Part shown: positions 6,190 through 13,222 of the stretch, piece by piece
How the letters are laid out: each line of letters opens with the position of its first letter
How positions within the stretch are numbered: position 1 is the stretch's first letter
DNA from: a virus
Strand: one strand, 5' to 3'
IMG/VR virus record: IMGVR_UViG_3300035187_003044
Coordinates: 1-29,244 of that record
DNA length: 29,244 nt
Notes under the pieces: generated by a model
Database searches by the model: none
What the model was told of the DNA's origin: nothing
Seen by the model: only the letters and a program-made list of their open reading frames with translations
Program-made: the position numbers and the translations under genes

Positions 6190-7508
6190 TACTCTCCGTT
6201 TGCTCTACGAGGGCTGACTTTCTTTGAGCGTCGCTGACGAGTGGAAACCCATGCATCGTTTTGTATTTCCAAAAGTTGCATAATCCCGGCACAAACTTCT
6301 TCGTATGAGAAGCCAAATTCAACAAAAATTGACTCTTCCCAATCCTCGTAGAAGTTTGGAGCCATCTTGAATTCCCACTTACCAACGATTGACGTTACAT
6401 TTCTTGGCTTGTCATTCTTTTCTTTGACTGGCTTTTCCTTAATTCCCCAACCAGCGACCTCATGCATTAAGTCATCAAGGTCGTCGCCGGTATACCCAGT
6501 TCCCTCAAATGCGGGGAGTGACTGAAGTATTTCGGCCAACTCCACATGGTCATATGAACCCATGTCGGAAGTTTTGTTATCAACCAAAACAATCTTTGCT
6601 GCTTCTTCGTCGTCGCAGTCAACAAATGTTGCCGCGATTTGCTTCCACCCCAAAGCCTTTGCGGCTTTCCAGGTGTGATTGCCGACAAGAATTGAATTAT
6701 CTCGCTTGTTGACGACAATCGGTCTGAACTGTCCGTTCTTGCTTAGCGACTCAGCGATAAGGCCAATATCACCCTGACGAGCGTTCATTGGATATGGGAA
6801 CACACTGTTGATGTCCACGTTTTCTGTAGACAGCATAACTGAGTGCATTTGCTGTCTGTCAATGTTTCGCTTTTGACGCTTTGCGCGTGCCTTCTGTGCT
6901 GCTATCTGAGAAACATCAGATAGGCGCAACCTCTTTTTCAATTCTGGAACAACCTTGTCCTCTTCGCCAACTTTAGAGAGGACACTTTCGGCCCAGTCTT
7001 TGTAGACATCATCATCAACCAGAACTCTGTAACTTCCAACACACACACGGATTTCCTTGCCGACAGCACCGGTACGGTCCTTGTTGGGTGCTTCGAATTC
7101 TCCAGTTCCATCAATCAGCGTCTGCAACTGGTCAATGTCGACCTCGTTGAAACCAGTGCCATCTAGTGTTGGCAGAGACTGCAACAAGTCCAAAAGTTTT
7201 GAATCATCGTAAGAAGACATATCCGATGTTCTGTTGTCGGCCAAAACAATTTTTTGTGCACCGTAGTCATCAACATCCACAAAGGAAACAGCGATGTGCG
7301 TCCAACCCAGGCTTCGTGCAGCACGCCAAGTGTGATTGCCAGCAAGAATCATGCTGTCCCGTTTGTTCACGACAATGGGTTTGTATTGCCCATTTACTTC
7401 AAGTGACTTTGCTATTTCGTCAACATCACCGCGTCTTGGATTCTTTGGATAAGGTTTAAGGCTTGTAATTTCTACAATTTCTGTGTTTACGTGAATATTG
7501 TCCGACAT
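6189..7508 (-). CDS. Tandemly duplicated ParB-like domain protein
   Basis: A 439-residue protein made of two copies of the same ~170-residue unit (about residues 10-183 and 230-400). Each unit has a ParB-type domain with GNHTWRAARSLGW at 57-69 or GNHTWKAAKALGW at 277-289, preceded by NGQxxPIVVNKRD and followed by KIVLxDNxTSDM. Each ends in an approximately 30-residue module with YxDWxESxxxxxG (near 169-181 and 387-399), so the whole gene, not only the ParB core, was duplicated. A Lys/Arg-rich linker (205-218) joins them. ParB-fold proteins bind DNA or nucleotides (CTPase or nuclease activity). Its ATG has no Shine-Dalgarno but lies 7 nt after a TATACT box. It begins the coupled chain ParB2, ParB-methyltransferase, CmoA, RusA. 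Confidence 0.82.
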   Translation of the reverse strand: MSDNIHVNTEIVEITSLKPYPKNPRRGDVDEIAKSLEVNGQYKPIVVNKRDSMILAGNHTWRAARSLGWTHIAVSFVDVDDYGAQKIVLADNRTSDMSSYDDSKLLDLLQSLPTLDGTGFNEVDIDQLQTLIDGTGEFEAPNKDRTGAVGKEIRVCVGSYRVLVDDDVYKDWAESVLSKVGEEDKVVPELKKRLRLSDVSQIAAQKARAKRQKRNIDRQQMHSVMLSTENVDINSVFPYPMNARQGDIGLIAESLSKNGQFRPIVVNKRDNSILVGNHTWKAAKALGWKQIAATFVDCDDEEAAKIVLVDNKTSDMGSYDHVELAEILQSLPAFEGTGYTGDDLDDLMHEVAGWGIKEKPVKEKNDKPRNVTSIVGKWEFKMAPNFYEDWEESIFVEFGFSYEEVCAGIMQLLEIQNDAWVSTRQRRSKKVSPRRANGE

Positions 7509-7515
7509 GAGGACA

Positions 7516-7521
7516 AGTATA
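7516..7521 (-). promoter_or_regulatory. -10 element, probable leaderless promoter of the ParB/CmoA operon
   Basis: TATACT on the minus strand ends 7 nt before the ATG at 7508, so the predicted transcription start coincides with the start codon. The 7-nt interval (TGTCCTC) lacks a Shine-Dalgarno, fitting leaderless initiation as is common in Actinobacteria. No -35 hexamer is evident. The 23-nt gap after the upstream stop is unusual in an operon otherwise joined by overlaps, which supports an independent promoter. Confidence 0.5.
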
Positions 7522-7531
7522 GTTCACGTAT

Positions 7532-7879
7532 TTAATTGCGAGTGGAAAGGGACGCCTTGATTTGTGCGATGATTTTTGCTATCTCTTGCCTGTCCTCTTC
7601 TGTTCTAGGTTTTTCTAAAGCCTTTTGCTCTGCCTCACGGCGCTCTTTTTCCACCCAAACCCGATGGCTATGCAAAGGAGAGATGGCCTCCCTAAATTCT
7701 GCCCAAGAGGGAAAGAATTTGCAGTGGTCTTCAATCTTCTTTACGGCTTTTCGCGCATCTTCAAAATGAAATGTCAGAAGGTTATTCTCCCAACGGCGAA
7801 CCTCTTCGACAACGAGGTTCTTGGAAGGGAAACAAACATTGAGTTCCGCAATGATTGCGTCTGCTTGGTCAGGAGTCAT
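7532..7879 (-). CDS. Helicase loader/inhibitor-like protein (G39P-type)
   Basis: A 115-residue protein resembling the phage family 'loader and inhibitor of G40P', small proteins that bind the replicative helicase and help load it at the origin. Supporting pattern: an N-terminal helix (MTPDQADAIIAELN), an aromatic/acidic helix pair (VRRWENNLLTFHFEDARKAV) and FFPSWAEFREAI, which matches the conserved F-P-x-x-x-E-x-R motif of that family. The C-terminal third is a charged helix. The ATG at 7879 overlaps the upstream stop as ATGA; an ATG at 7900 would add seven residues with a 25-nt overlap. Its place after two helix-turn-helix proteins suits a replication-initiation group. Confidence 0.55.
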   Translation of the reverse strand: MTPDQADAIIAELNVCFPSKNLVVEEVRRWENNLLTFHFEDARKAVKKIEDHCKFFPSWAEFREAISPLHSHRVWVEKERREAEQKALEKPRTEEDRQEIAKIIAQIKASLSTRN

Positions 7880-8169
7880 GGCGTGTAGTTGTTTCTCCAT
7901 TGACTTGGAGAGTGAGTATCCTCAACTGACTTTTTATGTTCCTCATCCTGGTAAAGACGAATCATGTGGACGCATGGGTCGCCAGTATCAAACTCTTGAC
8001 CTTCTTCATCGGACATCGGAAATCCATCGTGGGTATAGCAGACTGGTGGACCACACCATCCATGGCCTATTCCGAAAGCCATCCAATCGTCAAAAGACGT
8101 ATCGCCCGGAATCTGGTTACGCCCAACTCCAAGAAAATTCTTTTCGGGGTCATAAAATGACTCAGACAT
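7876..8169 (-). CDS. Conserved actinophage-type hypothetical protein
   Basis: A 97-residue acidic protein with the pattern GWCGPPVCYTHDGFPMSDEE followed by GDPCVHMIRLYQ. Small proteins with this Cys/His arrangement occur in many actinophages near replication genes. The three Cys (39, 44, 67) and two His could bind a metal, though spacing does not match a standard zinc ribbon. It overlaps the upstream HTH gene by 8 nt and the downstream gene by 4 nt. Function is unknown. Confidence 0.75.
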   Translation of the reverse strand: MSESFYDPEKNFLGVGRNQIPGDTSFDDWMAFGIGHGWCGPPVCYTHDGFPMSDEEGQEFDTGDPCVHMIRLYQDEEHKKSVEDTHSPSQWRNNYTP

Positions 8170-8839
8170 TCAACTCACCTTTCACTGTTGTATTTTCTAA
8201 CAGACGTTGTTCTCTTGCTGCCTTGATTGCATTCCATCCCTTTGGCACAACACCACTGAGGCCGTTCATTGGCTGTCCTTCTGGGTCGCACTCTGACCAT
8301 CTGTTGACTAGCGCAGATGGTGTCATTGTGGCATTGGGAAACTTCTGCTTGTACACGGCGGCTCTGGCTTGAATTTGCTCCGGAGTTGCGCTGCATTCAT
8401 TAAGCACCCTGACCATTCGACCGTACCTAGAAGCCTCAGAAGAATTCACCTTGTCCGGGTTCACACCACACACCTGAAGAAGTGTGTCCCATATCGGATT
8501 GCGTTCTCTTTTTGCCAAAGATTTTCTCTTCCTGTCAAAACTTGGGACCTTGCTTCCCGAAGAGTTTTGAGGAGCATCACTTTGATTTGTCACAATTTTG
8601 TACACGTTGGACGTGCCGTGTCTTTTAAAAATTGCCAACTCTCCTAATTCAACAAGGTCCTGCAATCTTCGTTTTACGGTACGCTCTGAGACGTTGGCTT
8701 TTCTTGCAATAACACTGATACGAGGAAAAGCATCTTCTCCGTCACTATTGCAGTGGTCAGCAATGACAAGCAAGATGAGTCGCTCAATGCCTTGGGCTTT
8801 TGAGTTTTCAAACACCCACTCCATAATTTTGATTGACAT
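8162..8839 (-). CDS. Helix-turn-helix replication/regulatory protein
   Basis: A 225-residue protein with an N-terminal winged helix at about residues 15-80: FPRISVIARKANVSERTVKR is the helix-turn-helix, followed by LGELAIFKR in the wing. This HTH_36-like arrangement is typical of phage replication initiators and replisome organisers. A linker rich in Ser/Lys/Arg follows (about 88-112), then a helical C-terminal domain. Its neighbour downstream is a helicase-loader-like protein, consistent with a role in origin recognition and helicase recruitment; a plain transcription regulator is the alternative. The ATG overlaps the upstream stop by 1 nt. Confidence 0.7.
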   Translation of the reverse strand: MSIKIMEWVFENSKAQGIERLILLVIADHCNSDGEDAFPRISVIARKANVSERTVKRRLQDLVELGELAIFKRHGTSNVYKIVTNQSDAPQNSSGSKVPSFDRKRKSLAKRERNPIWDTLLQVCGVNPDKVNSSEASRYGRMVRVLNECSATPEQIQARAAVYKQKFPNATMTPSALVNRWSECDPEGQPMNGLSGVVPKGWNAIKAAREQRLLENTTVKGELNV

Positions 8840-9213
8840 TAATTCCTCACCGACTTGTAAGCGATTGAAATAATCGCCAATTCTACTTCCTTGTGCGTAT
8901 AGGTTGTTTCAGAACTAATGCCGTGAATAGTGGGTGTCCTCTTTGCGTTTCTTAAAAACTTCTTAACATTTTCCTCAATGACAATCGGGCTTCTTTTTCT
9001 TTGTTTTGAACTTTCGGACAGAAAACCTCGCGCCCTAGCGGCCATAATGCGCTTAGCCATTGTCGACACGGGGATATTGAAAGCCTTTGCTAGGCCCTCC
9101 TGTACTGGCACTCCACGCTCGTGCAGTTGCCAATACATGACAGCCAGGACTTTCAATTCTTCGTCAGTGTGTTCACGCCCACTGTGTGGCTCAACAACGT
9201 GTGTATTGTTCAT
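8839..9213 (-). CDS. Helix-turn-helix protein
   Basis: A 124-residue protein with a helix-turn-helix at about residues 38-64: VQEGLAKAFNIPVSTMAKRI, followed by a basic segment (AARARGFL). The N-terminal part (TDEELKVLAVMYWQLHERG) fits the first helices of a WhiA/Xre-like DNA-binding fold, and actinophages carry similar short HTH proteins beside replication genes. Coupled to the upstream gene by a 4-nt ATGA overlap and to the next by 1 nt. DNA target unknown. Confidence 0.7.
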   Translation of the reverse strand: MNNTHVVEPHSGREHTDEELKVLAVMYWQLHERGVPVQEGLAKAFNIPVSTMAKRIMAARARGFLSESSKQRKRSPIVIEENVKKFLRNAKRTPTIHGISSETTYTHKEVELAIISIAYKSVRN

Positions 9214-9752
9214 TGCTTCTTCTTAATCGATACTCGCTCGGCTTTTTCAACTTCACAAAAGTCATCTGGGTTCAATCCCGGAATCATTGAGCGAAGCGCT
9301 GTTACTCGCCAATCCCTGATTGCTGCAGTACTAATCAAACTCTCTACGACTGCATCAATTAGCGGCTTTGATATGTTTGCCAAGTCAACAACCTCTCCAG
9401 TGTTTGGGTCAATAACCATACCGGATGAACGAGATATTGCCTTATTTACTACAGCCTCCACAAGGGTTGCGTGTTCCCAGTTTTTGCGTGAAGAACTAAA
9501 TTTTCGCTCACCAACAAAACTTCCAAACTCAATAATTTTGTCGCCGTTCATGCGCATGTGTTCAGTTAGAAGAACATTTAATCGGGTCTCCGAATCGCGA
9601 AGTGCCGCTTTGATTTCGGCAAAATAGACAAGCCCGTAAAAAACATCTTCTTGATTGAATTCGTCTGTTTTGTTTTCGAGCCCGTCTACTGCGTTTTTGA
9701 CGTTAATAGCAACTTCATCGAATGCCAATTTTAGTGCATGATAAATGTTCAT
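9210..9752 (-). CDS. Conserved actinophage replication-region protein
   Basis: A 180-residue protein similar in pattern to a common actinophage family near recombination genes: a helical N-terminal half, then a strand pair (IIEFGSFVGERKFSSSRKNW), and a C-terminal segment TALRSMIPGLNPDDFCEVEK. The family has no established activity. The ATG at 9752 is chosen over an upstream extension because GGAGAG lies 7 nt before it and it overlaps the HIRAN gene's stop as ATGA. Its position between the HIRAN protein and HTH proteins suggests a role in DNA replication or recombination. Confidence 0.7.
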   Translation of the reverse strand: MNIYHALKLAFDEVAINVKNAVDGLENKTDEFNQEDVFYGLVYFAEIKAALRDSETRLNVLLTEHMRMNGDKIIEFGSFVGERKFSSSRKNWEHATLVEAVVNKAISRSSGMVIDPNTGEVVDLANISKPLIDAVVESLISTAAIRDWRVTALRSMIPGLNPDDFCEVEKAERVSIKKKQ

Positions 9753-10102
9753 TTCGAATCTCTCCAAACGTGTAGTTTTAATCCTGGTTGATTCATGTTT
9801 TGGCTGGATACAACTATGGAATGAACGGATGCATTCCATTTTTCTCCAGCATCTATTTTGGGTGCCAAAATCAAAGCGATTAACCGTGGCAAGTGGCCAA
9901 GCATTCCCGAGTTTGCATCAACGCGTATTGCGTTGGTATCAAATTCGTTGTCTGGCTCTCTCACCAAAGTGCATGGAGCATTCATCACTGCAGTGTCTTT
10001 TGCAAGGGAGTAAATGTTTTCGGGATAGGAATCCACGAAAGAAACCCCTACAACTTTTGTGACGAACTGATTTGGCATTTTTCCGTCAGCCTCAGACGTC
10101 AT
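9749..10102 (-). CDS. Stand-alone HIRAN-domain protein
   Basis: A 117-residue protein that is essentially a single HIRAN domain. HIRAN is known from SWI2/SNF2 proteins such as HLTF and Rad5, where it binds single-stranded DNA 3' ends and helps fork reversal. Signature: VVGVSFVDSYPENI at 17-30, the core LVREPDNEFDTNAIRVD at 46-62, then GMLGHLPRLIALILAP. The start overlaps the upstream stop by 4 nt and the stop overlaps the next gene by 4 nt. The same window encodes a separate HARP-SNF2 helicase, so the two could act together on replication forks; this is inference. Confidence 0.85.
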   Translation of the reverse strand: MTSEADGKMPNQFVTKVVGVSFVDSYPENIYSLAKDTAVMNAPCTLVREPDNEFDTNAIRVDANSGMLGHLPRLIALILAPKIDAGEKWNASVHSIVVSSQNMNQPGLKLHVWRDSK

Positions 10103-10950
10103 TCAGTTTCCGACGCTGCCTCAAAAATTTGAACAATTCTGTCGTACTCGTTCTCATCCAACTCAGCGGGCCATGATGTTGGGTCGCCTAGTTCCTGACG
10201 AACAACTTCCTGAATCCGGGGAGAGGAAAAATCGTACATTGACTTAACTGCCATGATGTCAACCATGTTGGTTTCCGACTTTTTTTCTGAGCGGATTCCT
10301 TCAAGTGTGATAATCAGAGTGTTTAACTCCTCTTTCGGCATTGGCCACTGACGGTTATTGAGTTTTTCGTGAGCATCGCGAAGTGCCTCTAGGTCGTCAG
10401 GAGAAAGGTCGGAACATGACTGCTTAAAGCGATGATGTGCTTCCTCACGCTCAGTATCCGAAGGCCAACCAATAAGCGGCTTAATCGGCTGCTCTTTGGA
10501 CTCCACCTGAATCTTGGGCTGAGCAATCTGCACACCAGCAACAACCGACTTTGACTCCATTACTGGAGCAACATTCTTTGGCTGTGTTGGCGATGCGCTA
10601 CCAGTGGCCTCACGAAAGCGCATCCAGACCTTAAGGTCATTCATGTTGTCTGGGTATCCAGCCTTCTTAAGGGCACGTCCCATTGCCTTTGAGCACAGGA
10701 CATTCCATGAGTCGGTATCTCGACCTTTGGCATCAGAAAGGGTCTTGTAGCCAACCATTGGGCGGTCATCGCCTGAATGCCGTGTGATTGTGGCGATGCA
10801 AACCTTTTCGTCTTTCTTGTGGAAAGAAGAAGGGATTCCTGCTTCACCTGCAGTGCCTTCGGAAAATTCAACAGTGGCATCTGGCCAATCTGCCTTGAAC
10901 ATTGCCCACCTGAGTGAGGTGGAGATGTAATCGTCAAAGTTTATGGGCAT
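10099..10950 (-). CDS. Putative single-strand annealing/recombination protein
   Basis: A 283-residue protein. Residues 10-115 show a pattern seen in phage annealing-type or ERF/Rad52-like proteins: WPDATVEFSEG, a strand region with KVCIATITR, and CSKAMGRALKKAGYPD near 86-101, which resembles the 'A-x-x-R-A-L-x-x-x-G' helix of such proteins. A Pro/Ser-rich linker (about 115-155) precedes an acidic helical tail. Similarity is weak and the assignment is tentative. It is the first gene after a clear promoter, has a strong Shine-Dalgarno (AGGAGGG) and is followed by HIRAN, HTH and helicase-loader-like genes, so it heads a DNA-metabolism operon. Confidence 0.45.
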   Translation of the reverse strand: MPINFDDYISTSLRWAMFKADWPDATVEFSEGTAGEAGIPSSFHKKDEKVCIATITRHSGDDRPMVGYKTLSDAKGRDTDSWNVLCSKAMGRALKKAGYPDNMNDLKVWMRFREATGSASPTQPKNVAPVMESKSVVAGVQIAQPKIQVESKEQPIKPLIGWPSDTEREEAHHRFKQSCSDLSPDDLEALRDAHEKLNNRQWPMPKEELNTLIITLEGIRSEKKSETNMVDIMAVKSMYDFSSPRIQEVVRQELGDPTSWPAELDENEYDRIVQIFEAASETE

Positions 10951-10990
10951 ACGCCCTCCTAACTTGTTTGTGGTTTATTCGGTTAATGAC

Positions 10991-11019
10991 ACTATACAGG
11001 TGATTTTCTAACTTTGCAA
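10991..11019 (-). promoter_or_regulatory. Sigma-70-type promoter of the DNA-metabolism operon
   Basis: On the minus strand TTGCAA (11014-11019) and TATAGT (10991-10996) are separated by exactly 17 nt. Transcription would start near 10984 and reach the AGGAGGG Shine-Dalgarno before the ATG at 10950. It overlaps the last codons of the 52-residue gene at 11008-11166. The remaining 10951-10990 holds only the leader. Confidence 0.7.
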
Positions 11020-11166
11020 CTTGCCTGCATCAAAGGTATTTTTCGCTTGGCTTTGGGCTCTCAAGGCCTGGATGGTGGCTTTGAGAATGGCATTTTCGCG
11101 ACTTAGGTTGGCGATTTGTAACGCAAGTTCTCCGACTACGACGTTGATATCTGGCTGTAGATTCAT
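11008..11166 (-). CDS. 52-residue coiled-coil protein
   Basis: A short gene: ATG at 11166, TAG at 11008-11010, 52 codons. The product is largely one amphipathic helix with heptad-spaced Leu/Ile (ELALQIANLSRENAILKATI), resembling a leucine zipper with the 'N-L-S-R-E-N-A-x-L-K' pattern that recurs in small actinophage proteins. Its ATG overlaps the stop of the double oxygenase gene as ATGA, which supports real translation. It may oligomerise or partner a structural protein; function is unknown. It is the last gene of the late transcript, and the next operon's promoter lies in its 3' end. Confidence 0.7.
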   Translation of the reverse strand: MNLQPDINVVVGELALQIANLSRENAILKATIQALRAQSQAKNTFDAGKLQS

Positions 11167-12515
11167 GTTCCTACATCCTCTTTCTCTGCATGATTATACC
11201 ATTTTACTGCAGCGTAGCGGATTCCGCGAGTTATCGGCGAGACTGAATGCATGTATGGATAAGACGAACCAAAAAACACCACTTTTCCAGCCTTTGGGAC
11301 AATCCTTAAATCAAAATGCTCAAATACAAGGTCGCCTCCAGAGTAGTCGTCATTTAAAAACATCGAAACTGAGAGAACGCGGGGGAATTCAGCACAATCA
11401 TCAAAGTGTTTATGGAACATGTTGCCTTTTTCGTATCTGACCAACTGCCAGTTGACAGAACTTAGTTCTTTTACGGAATAGATTTTTCTATATTCATTAA
11501 GCATTGGCTTGATTCCAGTCTCCAGCGACTCCCACAACCTTCGGAGTGGGTCCTGTGGATGACAAGATTCTGAACCATCGCTAATAAATTTTGTATAGCA
11601 GCGCCTTGAAAAGCGGTCAATACCTGCTTTGCTTTTAATTAAAACTTGTCCTTTTTCCCACATGGCGAAAGTGAAGTTGTGCGTAAGACCCTTAAGAACA
11701 CGAGCCGACTCTTCCGAAAATTGAAATTCAATTATTCCAGGGGCAAGAACTTTTGTTTCCAAAATTGACATATCAACAAGTTCCGGCTCGGAGTTGACAT
11801 GCTCGCCACAAACACTGTTATAAATACGCAACACATGCCCATAATCGTGACACGAGCAAATCGGTTGCTCAAACGGAGGGTCGGGCATGGGGAGAAACCT
11901 ATTTCGATTAAAATATCGAATGTCGCCGTCGGAGCCATATTTTGTCATCCCATTTGTTTCTTTTTGAATCCAATGAGATGCTTGCGTAAAATGAAGAAAT
12001 AAAACTGTTGTGAAAACGCTTTCGTCGTCTGATGGGTATGGCGGTCGCGCATGCATGTGTTGTTGGCCAGCAAAAATCATTGCACTATTTTTTTCTTGGG
12101 TAAATTCTTTACGCTCAACAATTAAATTCCAGTTTGCCGTGTTTTCAATTGCAACGTCTATGGTTGTTTGTGTCCCATTTTGGTCGGTATGTTCCCACAA
12201 ATTTGGAATACAGCCGTTTTGTATTTGATATCTACAAACGAAAAAGTAAGCCTTTTCAAGCGTGTTATCATTAAATATTTCGCGAGCCCTAGCAACACAG
12301 AACTTCTCTATGTCTCCGTCAAAGGAAATTCCAGCATCCCATCGACCAATCATTGTGTGGTATTTCAACCATCCGCCAGGGCCCATTCCTGATGAATTGA
12401 CTTTTTCGACAACGCGCGCAAACATTTCCTCAGAAAAGAAATTATCAATTTTGTATGGTTCAGCAACAAGGGGCTCGGGAAGTTCAAAATTGATTTTTCC
12501 GAGGATTTCAGACAT
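11163..12515 (-). CDS. Protein with two 2OG-Fe(II) oxygenase domains
   Basis: A 450-residue protein with two oxygenase folds in one chain. The first (about 20-180) has WEHTDQ giving H109/D111 and a distal His at 153 or 155 (GQQHMHAR), but no Arg at the position expected for 2OG binding. The second (about 255-440) is canonical: FHKHFDD gives H370/D372, PYMHSVSP gives H423, and R433 in GIRYAAVKWY is ten residues later. A Cys/His-rich linker (about 215-240) with CSCHDYGH and SVCGEH joins them and may bind metal. The second domain is P4H-like and probably active; the first may be degenerate. It lies directly downstream of tail genes, so hydroxylation of a virion or host-surface protein is plausible. 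A 44-nt gap precedes it. Confidence 0.85.
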   Translation of the reverse strand: MSEILGKINFELPEPLVAEPYKIDNFFSEEMFARVVEKVNSSGMGPGGWLKYHTMIGRWDAGISFDGDIEKFCVARAREIFNDNTLEKAYFFVCRYQIQNGCIPNLWEHTDQNGTQTTIDVAIENTANWNLIVERKEFTQEKNSAMIFAGQQHMHARPPYPSDDESVFTTVLFLHFTQASHWIQKETNGMTKYGSDGDIRYFNRNRFLPMPDPPFEQPICSCHDYGHVLRIYNSVCGEHVNSEPELVDMSILETKVLAPGIIEFQFSEESARVLKGLTHNFTFAMWEKGQVLIKSKAGIDRFSRRCYTKFISDGSESCHPQDPLRRLWESLETGIKPMLNEYRKIYSVKELSSVNWQLVRYEKGNMFHKHFDDCAEFPRVLSVSMFLNDDYSGGDLVFEHFDLRIVPKAGKVVFFGSSYPYMHSVSPITRGIRYAAVKWYNHAEKEDVGT

Positions 12516-12559
12516 GTTAAACCTTCTCGTACTTTATAAATTAAAGCCATTTGTATACA

Positions 12560-12802
12560 TCACCACTTACCCAATGGACAGATAGCATTACTGAGTTTTG
12601 TTTTCATCAACATAATGCATCCGCACTCTTTGCACTGTGTAGTCGCACGTATGTATCTATCGCACTGGGAGCAAATAGCCATGCGCTTAGAGACTGACTC
12701 CTCATCAATGCGAAGATTTGGATTAAGGACATGCCAAGGCTTGGCCTGTTTTGTTGATGTTTTTACTTTGTATTTTTCCCAGTTTGACTCAGGCTGGCTC
12801 AT
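12560..12802 (-). CDS. Small zinc-ribbon protein
   Basis: An 80-residue protein whose C-terminal half carries CSQCDRY, then CKECGCIM and finally ICPLGKW, a Cys-rich zinc-binding motif seen in small proteins near tail genes of several phages. The ATG at 12802 is preferred over one at 12865 because GGTGG lies just upstream; it overlaps the previous gene's stop by 14 nt. The N-terminal half (NWEKYKVKTS) is basic. The role is unknown; neighbourhood suggests a late, tail- or oxygenase-associated function. Confidence 0.7.
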   Translation of the reverse strand: MSQPESNWEKYKVKTSTKQAKPWHVLNPNLRIDEESVSKRMAICSQCDRYIRATTQCKECGCIMLMKTKLSNAICPLGKW

Positions 12803-13193
12803 GTAAACCACCATCAACATATGTCCACCCAATCGCCGCTTTTGGGGTATCTGCTGTAATTTCAAAAAGAACAGGACTGCTCGTCATTGCCGCAGCAAGA
12901 AGTTCGTTTGAAATATGAAGCGTGTAAGCAGTTGAGCCACCAACAACGATATCCATTGCCGCTTCCCCTTCTGGAATTGAATTGGCTGCACTGACATCAA
13001 CAATCGTTCCGGCCTGCAGGGCCTCCCAGATTGGCGGATAAGTGGTGAATGTGGCAACAATCTGCCCGTCAATTATCACGGCAATCGGCTTTCCTGGCGA
13101 AGCGCCTTCCGCTAGTCCGCGCTCTGTCGATGGGGTCCATTTGTACCCACAATCTGTACCAAGGTAAGAAAAACCTGATGTTTCCGTAATCAT
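12789..13193 (-). CDS. Hypothetical tail-associated protein
   Basis: A 134-residue protein of unknown family between the tail-tip gene and the zinc-ribbon gene. It is rich in small and beta-branched residues (SPGKPIAVIIDGQIVATFTT, then VVGGSTAYTLHIS), which suggests a compact beta-structure such as a fibre or receptor-contacting subunit. AGGATGG precedes the ATG. Its position right after the tail-tip gene fits a minor tail component or assembly factor; this rests on context only. Confidence 0.55.
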   Translation of the reverse strand: MITETSGFSYLGTDCGYKWTPSTERGLAEGASPGKPIAVIIDGQIVATFTTYPPIWEALQAGTIVDVSAANSIPEGEAAMDIVVGGSTAYTLHISNELLAAAMTSSPVLFEITADTPKAAIGWTYVDGGLHEPA

Positions 13194-13222
13194 AATACCA
13201 TCCTATATGTTGCAGTCGTTAC

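Noticed and set aside
11021-11440. Rightward open frame of 139 codons.
   Set aside because: It is antisense to the double oxygenase and the short coiled-coil gene, has no recognisable domain and lacks support from operon structure.
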